This document shows, in pieces, positions 52,195 to 59,711 of a stretch of DNA of 63,966 nt; position 1 is the first letter of the stretch, and each line of letters starts with the position of its first letter. The position numbers were made by a program, and so were the translations under genes. Source of the DNA: Chlorobium sp. (GTDB lineage: Bacteria > Bacteroidota > Chlorobiia > Chlorobiales > Chlorobiaceae); assembly GCA_028280025.1 (NCBI GenBank), contig JANQMO010000016.1, positions 1 through 63,966 on the forward strand, read 5' to 3'. The notes under the pieces were generated by a model. It made no database searches. It was given only the letters and a program-made list of their open reading frames with translations, and was not told the DNA's origin.

Positions 52195-53908
52195 TGATGG
52201 TGACCTTAGTGATCTCTTTGCCGTTCATGTCGAAAACATGAGAAGCACAGGCAAGGCACGGATCAAAAGAATGAACAGTTCTCAGTATCTCGAGAGGAAG
52301 CTCGGGATCGGCCATAGGTGTTCCCCTGAGAGCCGACTCATAGGCACCGGCATTCCCGTCTGCATCCCGTGGAGATGCGTTCCAGGTTGAAGGAACGACA
52401 ATCTGGTAGTCCTCGATCTTGCCGTCCTTGATATGTATCCAGTGCCCGAGCGCACCGCGCGGGGCTTCGGTATAGCCGAAACCTTTTGCCTCTTTCGGCC
52501 AGCGGGAAGGGTCCCAGAGCTTCGTATTGGCCGTTTGCAGATCACCGGTTTTGATGTTGTCAACCAGCTGATCGTAGTAATGCATCATGAACCCGGCAGT
52601 CTGAAGGCATTCGATACCCCTTGCCGCCGTTCTGCCCAGAGTGGAGAAGAGAGCTTCTGCTCCGACATTAAGCTTTTTGAGAACCATATTGACCGTTTCG
52701 GTAATCATTGCATCACCTTTCGCGTACGCCAGAAGTACACGGGCGAGCGGACCGACCTCCATCGGATTGTTTTTCCAGCGAGGGGTTTTCAGCCAGCTGT
52801 ATTTGTTGTCCGTGTCAAGATACTCGAACGGAGGTTTCGGTCCCGAGTATGCGGGATTTGTCTCGCCCTCCCACGGATGAAGTCCCTTGTCGTCACCGTT
52901 GCTGTAAGTATACCAGCTGTGGCTGACCTCTTCGGTGACCTGACTGAGGTCGCGGGGATCGACATCGTGAATGGTCGAAAGGTCCTTGTTGAGGATCGCC
53001 CCCCGCGGCCAGAGCAGTGATGCCGCATCATCGATGCTTTTTTCAGGAAAATCACCATAGCAGAGGTAATTGCCCAATCCGCCCCCGTATAGCCAGTCTT
53101 TGTAAAAGCCTGCGATCGCGATCAGATCGGGAATATAGACCTGCTCGATAAAGGTCTTCGTATCCTCGATGATCTTCTTGACCATGCTGAGTGTTTCAAT
53201 ATTGATCGCTGTATTTCTGTTAGGATCGATTGCACATGCCATACCGCCGACAAGGTAGTTCGGATGAGGGTTCTTCCCGCCGAAAACAGTATGGATCTTG
53301 ATAATTTCCTTCTGGAAATCAAGCGCTTCGAGATAATGCGCAACTGCGATAAGATTGACTTCAGGCGGCAGCTTGTATGCCGGATGCCCCCAGTAACCGT
53401 TGGAAAAAATCCCCAACTGGCCGCTTTCGACAAAGCCGACCAGCTTCTGCTGCAGGTCCTTGAAGTAGCCGGGCGATGATTTCGGCCAGGGTGAAATACT
53501 CTGGGCGATACTGGACGCTGTTTTTGGATCAGCCTTGAGCGCACTCACCACATCCACCCAGTCAAGAGCATGCAGATGGTAAAAATGCACCAGATGGTCC
53601 TGCGTTTGCTGGGTTGCATTCATCAGGTTCCGGATGATCCTTGCATTCCTCGGTACTTCCATACCCAGAGCGTCCTCGACACACCTGACAGATGCAAGCG
53701 CGTGAACCGTTGTGCAAACACCGCAGATACGCTCGGTGATAGCCCAGGCGTCACGCGGGTCACGGCCCTTGAGAATAATTTCTATGCCGCGCCACATGGT
53801 GCCGCTGCTGAAGGCATCCTCAATGACATTGTTTTCTCCAAGTTTTGCTTCTATCCGTAAATGTCCCTCGATTCTGGGAATTGGATCGACAACTATTTTT
53901 TTAGCCAT
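52190..53908 (-). CDS. hupL: [NiFe] uptake hydrogenase large subunit
   Basis: 572 residues. The N-terminal nickel motif is RICGVC (about residues 60-65) and the C-terminal one is D549-P-C-L-A-C-A-S-H557. HupD would cleave after H557, removing 15 residues. The start has AGGAG. Its stop codon TAA is formed by the end of the repeat CCTAAATTGAG, so the tail may have been altered by the repeat. Confidence 0.97.
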   Translation of the reverse strand: MAKKIVVDPIPRIEGHLRIEAKLGENNVIEDAFSSGTMWRGIEIILKGRDPRDAWAITERICGVCTTVHALASVRCVEDALGMEVPRNARIIRNLMNATQQTQDHLVHFYHLHALDWVDVVSALKADPKTASSIAQSISPWPKSSPGYFKDLQQKLVGFVESGQLGIFSNGYWGHPAYKLPPEVNLIAVAHYLEALDFQKEIIKIHTVFGGKNPHPNYLVGGMACAIDPNRNTAINIETLSMVKKIIEDTKTFIEQVYIPDLIAIAGFYKDWLYGGGLGNYLCYGDFPEKSIDDAASLLWPRGAILNKDLSTIHDVDPRDLSQVTEEVSHSWYTYSNGDDKGLHPWEGETNPAYSGPKPPFEYLDTDNKYSWLKTPRWKNNPMEVGPLARVLLAYAKGDAMITETVNMVLKKLNVGAEALFSTLGRTAARGIECLQTAGFMMHYYDQLVDNIKTGDLQTANTKLWDPSRWPKEAKGFGYTEAPRGALGHWIHIKDGKIEDYQIVVPSTWNASPRDADGNAGAYESALRGTPMADPELPLEILRTVHSFDPCLACASHVFDMNGKEITKVTIT

Positions 53909-53927
53909 GATTTGATTCTCCTGTTAC

Positions 53928-55016
53928 TTATCCCTCGATTTGGTCGTTTTCTTCGCCTGCTTTTTTCTTTCTGACTGCCGTAACAGCAGCATGTGCTGCA
54001 GCACCTGCTGCTGCTGCACCGACAGCTATGGCACCAATCTTGTCAGCGTTCATATCGGTGCCAAGGAATGACACATCTGCAAGCCTCGTATAGAACGGTC
54101 CGTCGTCCCAGAACCCGGGTGCTGCACAGCCGAAGCAGGGATGCCCTGAACCAATCGGGAAACTGACTCCTTCGTTCCATTCGGTTTTCGAGCATGCGTT
54201 GTAGGTTGTCGGCCCTTTACAGCCCATTTTGTAGAGACACCACCCTTTCCTTGTCGCTTCGTCGTCAAAGTCCCTGACAAACATTCCGGCATCGTAAAAC
54301 GCCCTGCGGTAACACTTGTCGTGAATTCTCGTGCCGTAAAACGCTTTTGGACGTTTCAGACGATCGAGTTCGGGAAGCGTCCCGAATGTATGGTAGTGTG
54401 TGATAACACCGCTCATGACCTCGGCTATGGGAGGACAGCCGGGAACATTCACAAGCGGTTTGTCCGTGATAAGCTGAGAGACCGGCACCGCACCGGTAGG
54501 ATTGGGGTCGGCGTTCTGCACACAGCCATAGGTTGCACAGGCACCCCATGCAATAACGGCTGCGGCATCCGCCGCTGTTTCTTTAAGGATATTCAGGTAG
54601 GAGTCGCCGGCAACAAGACAATAGACACCGTCATCTTTCGTCGGGGCGTTTCCTTCACAAGCAAGAATGTATTTGCCTTTGTAATCTTTCATAATCTGCT
54701 TGCGAACCTCCTCGAGCTGATGTCCGGCGGCGGCACTCAGAGTTTCATCGTAATCGAGAGAAATCATGTTGAGGACAATATCTGCCATAACGGGGTGAGA
54801 AGACCTGATGAATGACTCGGTACAGCAGGTACATTCAAGTCCATGCAGCCAGATCACAGGTGTCCTTGGATTCGTTTCCATAGCATGGATGATCTTCGGC
54901 AGCATTGAAGGCGCCAGACCGAGAGACACCGAGGTAAGGCCGCAGAATTTCAAAAAGTCCCGGCGACTCACACCTCGTGACTTGAAGATCTCTGCGTAGG
55001 TAGGTTGTTTATCCAT
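53928..55016 (-). CDS. hupS: [NiFe] uptake hydrogenase small subunit
   Basis: About 362 residues from ATG 55016 (AAGGAG upstream); the longer frame to 55124 is intergenic. Tat signal GVSRRDFLKFCGL. Fe-S ligands: LHGLECTCCTESF (proximal), later HDKCYRRAFY, KMGCKGPTTYNAC and HPCFGCAAPGFWD. C-terminal Ala-rich helix (GAIAVGAAAAGAAAHAA) anchors it in the membrane. First gene of hupSLCD. Confidence 0.97.
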   Translation of the reverse strand: MDKQPTYAEIFKSRGVSRRDFLKFCGLTSVSLGLAPSMLPKIIHAMETNPRTPVIWLHGLECTCCTESFIRSSHPVMADIVLNMISLDYDETLSAAAGHQLEEVRKQIMKDYKGKYILACEGNAPTKDDGVYCLVAGDSYLNILKETAADAAAVIAWGACATYGCVQNADPNPTGAVPVSQLITDKPLVNVPGCPPIAEVMSGVITHYHTFGTLPELDRLKRPKAFYGTRIHDKCYRRAFYDAGMFVRDFDDEATRKGWCLYKMGCKGPTTYNACSKTEWNEGVSFPIGSGHPCFGCAAPGFWDDGPFYTRLADVSFLGTDMNADKIGAIAVGAAAAGAAAHAAVTAVRKKKAGEENDQIEG

Positions 55017-55404
55017 TGATTTCTCCTTCTTGTCGGAACGGCACGCGATAAAAACGCCGCGCTCCTGCATGTTGGCGTTACTTCCAGAGAGAGTGCGAAA
55101 ACAAAAACAGATAAAAGTTAACAATTGTTACAATACATAACAAAGAACTTTTTACACAAAAATATACAAGTAATTTATTTTTCTCGTTAACAGAAGAGAG
55201 CTCTTAAAATTTCATAAATTCCCACCCTTTTTTGCCCGAAAGAGACATTTACCGTATTATCCTCACAAATATTTCCCCTGAACCGGACTGCTGAAAGCAC
55301 AGGCAATCGCGGAGTTCAGCTCAGAAATCCTAAATTGAGCGATTGTCGAACATCCCGACACGTCGGAACACTCAGTTTAGGAGATATAACAGAATAAAAA
55401 ACAT
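55017..55404. promoter_or_regulatory. hupS upstream region with palindrome and CCTAAA repeat element
   Basis: TAACAATTGTTA (55119-55130) is a perfect 12-bp palindrome about 100 nt upstream of hupS, a possible regulator site. Further on, 55329-55381 is a 53-bp element with ends CCTAAATTGAG and CTCAGTTTAGG (10 of 11 complementary) and a central CCGAC...GTCGG stem; it lies 24 nt before the plus-strand gene at 55405. AT-rich otherwise, no gene. Confidence 0.45.
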
Positions 55405-56808
55405 ATGTCACCGCATAACGTTTTATCGCCCCGACAAAAAGCTCTGCGGATAAATCTTGATCCATCCATATACGGAAGTTTCGCAGAAATAGGGGCCGGG
55501 CAGGAAGTGGCACGGCATTTTTTCCAGGCCGGAGGAGCTGCCGGCACCATTGCACGAACCATGTCGGCCTACGACATGATTATGTCGGACGCCATCTATG
55601 GAGAAACAGGGCGCTACGTAAGCGAAGAGCGACTGGCGAGCATGCTGAAAACAGAATGCTCGATCCTGATGCAGCGGCTTGACCTCGAACGGGGAGAAAA
55701 GTCCCGATTCTTTACCTATGCAAACACCGTAACCGCCAAAGGATACCACGGCGGAGGCAATTACCACGGCTGGACAGGCATAAAATTTCAGCACCTCCCC
55801 GGCGAAGAACCAAGCCAGGTCGTGGTTCATATCAAGCTTCTTGACAATCAGAACCTTTTTCAACAGGAAGCTATCGGAACATTCGGGGTAAACCTGATCC
55901 ACAGTTGTTATTTCGCAAACGACAGCATGGGCAATTTCGTCCGCTCCCTGATGGAAAACCTGACGAACGAGCGCATACAGATTGACGCGATCAAGGTCAC
56001 CGGTCCCGCATTCGAACATATGGACGACCGGCTGCTCAGCCTCGAGCTGGTCAGTAACGGCTTTACCGATGTCATCATGTTCAATGCTGAAGGCAATGTA
56101 GTCCAGTCTTCCGAAGAATTGTACAAGAAAAACATTGTTACGCTGCGCGGCAGTTTTCGTCCGCCCACCATTCTGAACGTGGAGATGCTCGAAAAAGGTG
56201 TGCAGCAGCTCAGGAACAATCTGCCGGGAGACGAGCGTGGCAATGTCGTTACGCTTGCAGAAATCTCCATGAACCGCCTGATTGAACGAGGCGCCATAGA
56301 CAGTGCCGATTTCCTTGCCCGTATCGATATGCTTTCGTCAATCAGTCAGCCTGTCCTGATATCTCATTTCCAGCATTTCCATACCCTCAGCCATTACCTT
56401 TCAGGCATCTGCAGGCGCCGTGTCGCTTTTGCCGCCAGGGTCCATAACCTGCAGGATATTTTCGATGAAGAGAACTACAAGGAACTGGATGGAGGATTCC
56501 TGGAAGCTTTCGGAACGATGTTCGGCAAGAACACCCAGATCTATGTGTATCCCGAGAAAGCCGATAACGAAGATACACTGCTTGCATCCGATTCGGTAAC
56601 GCTTACGGCAGCCGTAAAACCCCTCATGGAATATTTCAAGAACAACAATTTCATCCAGGACATCAGTGACTTCAACCCCAACGTGGCGAATATCTGGTCA
56701 CGAAAGGTTGTCGAAAAAATCGAGGCGGACGATCCGAGCTGGGAAAACATGGTACCCGGCTCAGTTGCAGAAGCCGTTAAAAAGTCGGATCTTTTCCGCC
56801 ACGGCTGA
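55405..56808 (+). CDS. Conserved protein of unknown function
   Basis: 467 residues, soluble. N-terminal part has NLDPSIYGSFAEIGAGQEVA and FFQAGGAAGTIARTMSAYDM, then VSEERLASMLKTEC; I know this pattern from widely distributed uncharacterised proteins. The region FVRSLMENLTNERIQIDAIK leads into the second half, with IDMLSSISQPVLISHFQHFH. No catalytic motif I can name. The C-terminal 170 residues are repeated in a degraded copy at 58165-58702. Confidence 0.75.
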   Translation: MSPHNVLSPRQKALRINLDPSIYGSFAEIGAGQEVARHFFQAGGAAGTIARTMSAYDMIMSDAIYGETGRYVSEERLASMLKTECSILMQRLDLERGEKSRFFTYANTVTAKGYHGGGNYHGWTGIKFQHLPGEEPSQVVVHIKLLDNQNLFQQEAIGTFGVNLIHSCYFANDSMGNFVRSLMENLTNERIQIDAIKVTGPAFEHMDDRLLSLELVSNGFTDVIMFNAEGNVVQSSEELYKKNIVTLRGSFRPPTILNVEMLEKGVQQLRNNLPGDERGNVVTLAEISMNRLIERGAIDSADFLARIDMLSSISQPVLISHFQHFHTLSHYLSGICRRRVAFAARVHNLQDIFDEENYKELDGGFLEAFGTMFGKNTQIYVYPEKADNEDTLLASDSVTLTAAVKPLMEYFKNNNFIQDISDFNPNVANIWSRKVVEKIEADDPSWENMVPGSVAEAVKKSDLFRHG

Positions 56809-56928
56809 GCTTTGCTTTCCCGAATACGACAGTGAAGCGACATCTCTATATCGCATAAGCATCAGCGGAGTGAAAAGAAACAGCACATCAATCCTCTTTC
56901 GGGTTCATGTAAAGCGTATTGCTGAGAA

Positions 56929-58005
56929 ATGAACATTTTATTGCTGACCTACCAGGGCGGAATCGCAGGGTCCACACAGTCGATTTTTTTTCTGGCAGAC
57001 GGCCTTGCCAAACGCGGCCACAACGTCTACGTCGGCTGTATCGAAGGCACCCTTCTCTACAACATGCTCGAAAAATCCCCTGCCGTCAGAATCCATGTTG
57101 GAATGAACAGCAAGTTCGACGTCAAGGCTATCGTTCATATCAATCATATCGTTCGCACCAAAAACATCGACATTGTCAATCCCCAGTCGAGTCATGACCG
57201 GTATTTGTCAATTTTCAGCAAGATGATTTTCGGTTTCGATGCAAAGATCGTCCATACCAGAAGACAGGTTGGAGAGCACCGGAAAGGGCAAATAAGCCGG
57301 CTCTGGATGAAGTACACCGATGGCCTTATTGCAGTCAGCAACGGTGTAAAAAAGAAAATGATGGAATATGGAGTCCCCGAATCGCACATAAAGGTTATCC
57401 ATAATGGAACACCGAAAGAAAAGTATGCGATCGACTGCAACGAAAAAACCCAGGCGCTCCGGACCCGATACGGTCTCCATCCCGGCGACATCGTCATCGG
57501 CTGCGTAGCACGATACAAACGGCAGGAACAACTCGTAAAAGCGCTGTCACATCTTGAACAACAGGTAACGCTTCTTTTTGTCGGCATCAGCGAAAACAAT
57601 ACCCTGAAAGCGCTTTCCGCCAGGACAAACGGCAAACACAGGATCATCTACACCGGCATGATCGAAGCCGAAGAGGTACTCTGTCACTATCCGCTGTTCG
57701 ACATCAATGTCCTTCCCTCCGTCATGGAAGGTCTTTCCCAGTCATTGCTGGAAGCCATGGCCATGGGCGTGCCGGTACTTGCAACCAAAGCCGCTGGAAA
57801 TATCGACCTGATACGTGATTCCGAGAACGGGTTGCTTTTTGAGGATAACAATATCGGAGAGCTTGCAGACAAGATCAAACGTCTGCTCAACGACAGCGAA
57901 CTGAGAAACAGATGTATAGCCAACGGGAAAAAAACAGCTCTTGAGGAGTTCTCGATAGAAAAAACTGTCGAGCGGCATATACAATACTTCAACTCTCTCC
58001 TGTGA
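56929..58005 (+). CDS. Family-4 type glycosyltransferase
   Basis: 358 residues. N-terminal QGGIAGSTQSIFFLADGLAK, then the donor-site C-terminal part NVLPSVMEGLSQSLLEAMAM (E-x7-E) and GVPVLATKAAGNIDLI. GT-B fold, transfers a sugar to a lipid or polysaccharide; donor and acceptor are not known. Located between the intact gene at 55405 and its partial copy. Confidence 0.9.
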   Translation: MNILLLTYQGGIAGSTQSIFFLADGLAKRGHNVYVGCIEGTLLYNMLEKSPAVRIHVGMNSKFDVKAIVHINHIVRTKNIDIVNPQSSHDRYLSIFSKMIFGFDAKIVHTRRQVGEHRKGQISRLWMKYTDGLIAVSNGVKKKMMEYGVPESHIKVIHNGTPKEKYAIDCNEKTQALRTRYGLHPGDIVIGCVARYKRQEQLVKALSHLEQQVTLLFVGISENNTLKALSARTNGKHRIIYTGMIEAEEVLCHYPLFDINVLPSVMEGLSQSLLEAMAMGVPVLATKAAGNIDLIRDSENGLLFEDNNIGELADKIKRLLNDSELRNRCIANGKKTALEEFSIEKTVERHIQYFNSLL

Positions 58006-58164
58006 CCTCTACTGTCAACGGCAATAGTCCGGTTCCCCGATAAAAAACATTGATACATTGATCAGGAAACGGGTCTCTACGGAGACTCATCCACTGCTGC
58101 TACTGTCAACGATTGTCATTGCAGGTCAGTACAACTGGTTGCCGAAAAGAGTCACCGCGTAGCG

Positions 58165-58702
58165 GGCGAAATCGGACAGCGACGACTTTCTGGCCCGTAT
58201 CGATATGCTCTCGTCAATCAGTCTGCCTGTCCTGATATCTCATTTCCAGCATTTCCACACCCTTAGCCATTACCTTTCAGGCACCTGCAAGCACCGTGTC
58301 GATTTCGCCGCCAGGGTGCATAACTTGCTGGAAATTTTCGATGAAGAGAACTACAAGGAACTGGATGGAGGATTCCTGGACGCTTTCGGAACGATGTTCG
58401 GCAAGAACACCCAGTATCCCGAGAAAGTCGATAACGAGCATACACTGCTTGCATACGACTCAGTAACGCTCACAGCGGTTGTATTAACCCCTCATGGAGA
58501 GTATTTCAAGAATAACAATTTCATCCAGGACGTCAGTGACTTCAACCCCAACGTAGCGAATATCTGGCCACGAAAGGTTGTCGAAAAAATCGAAGCAGGG
58601 GACCCAAGTTGGAAAAAGGTGGTTCCTTCCCCGTCGCCGAAGTGGACAAAAATTCCGAGCTTTTTCGATCAAGCTGACCTGTTCGGTTCGAGACAAACGT
58701 AA
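58165..58702 (+). pseudogene. Degraded copy of the C-terminal third of the 55405 gene
   Basis: From about 58177 the sequence matches 56305 onward almost base for base (SLPVLISHFQHFHTLSHYLS; EENYKELDGGFLDAFGTMFG). Differences: an in-frame 9-bp loss (T-Q-I-Y-V-Y-P to T-Q-Y-P), compensated small insertions around 58480, and a changed end. The N-terminal 300 residues are missing, so it is not functional as the parent. It is not a copy of any transposon. Confidence 0.85.
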
Positions 58703-58970
58703 ATAGCAGCATCTAAAAAAATGTAGGCTTGTATATACCTCAGTTTCACCTTTTTCTTTACCCTTTCCAACCATATTCCTATCAGATTAATCTATGCTTG
58801 ATCGTTAAACCTATTTAGAGAATCCTAGTCTTTTTGATACTCTAAAAAAGCCTTTTATCAATCATTTAAAAATGCATTTTCCAATTATACATCTTTTTAC
58901 TCCAAGCTCTTACTTTTTTTATCATTTTTTCTTAAAAAGGATATCAAAATTCAGTTAATCGCCACATTTA
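58703..58970. other. AT-rich junction
   Basis: About 270 nt with no gene. Composition shifts here sharply to A+T-rich and stays so to about 62.7 kb. Confidence 0.5.
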
Positions 58971-59711
58971 TCATAAAAAATGTAAAAGTCTAGATTCAGA
59001 AAACACAAAAAATGCATTCTCAACAAACACAGCTAACCAAAAAAACAAACCAATAATTATCAAAGAAAAAGACATAACTCTGGAAATCACATTTGAAACA
59101 TTTCCAATTCGATAAACCCCCCAAAACACCTTGCCTTCATCAACATCCAATCTATTCTCAAAATCAATAAATTCGCGAACAATCTTATTATAATTTGATA
59201 TATCTAAATCTGACCTTTTTAAAATCAATGAATCATCAAAGTATTTATCTTCGAAAAAAGCTAACGATTGATATTTAATTGGAATTTTTTTTATCTTATC
59301 AATATTTGAATTACTAGGAAGTATTTTTAAAAGCAAATCAATACTTACTTTAGGGTAACCATAATACAATTGGTACACGTAGGGCTGTATTTGAGAGACC
59401 TTCCTGCCCGTACTTTTATATTCAGAGTAATCATCAAAATCTCTTATAATCATTGGACAACGGATTTGATACACAAAAACACCCAATGCCAGTATAATTG
59501 ATCCAAAATAAAAACTTTCCCAAGACAATGGCACAGAAAATTCACTTAATAAAGGAATGTAATTCATTTCAACTGACAACTTAAAACAAATAGGCACAAT
59601 AATGAACCATAACTGACTGGATTTAACAATCTTACTTGAAGCAATTCTTTTTATTGTTGTCCATTCTGGAAACTCCGTGATCCTAATTTTTCTGAAAATT
59701 GATTCCACCAT
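58971..59711 (-). CDS. Membrane protein of unknown function, partner of the STAND-like ATPase
   Basis: 246 residues. Hydrophobic segments: about residues 35-50 (LWFIIVPICFK), 66-86 (SFYFGSIILALGVFVYQI) and 213-236 (VMSFSLIIIGLFFWLAVFV), with a soluble region of about 120 residues between. The start overlaps the 3' end of the ATPase gene by 61 nt in another frame, so the two are coupled. Not recognised. Could be a membrane effector; this is inference from layout. Confidence 0.7.
   Translation of the reverse strand: MVESIFRKIRITEFPEWTTIKRIASSKIVKSSQLWFIIVPICFKLSVEMNYIPLLSEFSVPLSWESFYFGSIILALGVFVYQIRCPMIIRDFDDYSEYKSTGRKVSQIQPYVYQLYYGYPKVSIDLLLKILPSNSNIDKIKKIPIKYQSLAFFEDKYFDDSLILKRSDLDISNYNKIVREFIDFENRLDVDEGKVFWGVYRIGNVSNVISRVMSFSLIIIGLFFWLAVFVENAFFVFSESRLLHFL

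Noticed and set aside
52085..52390. Plus-strand frame spanning the hupL end
   Set aside because: Most of it lies in the MITE-like element and antisense to hupL; no coding character.
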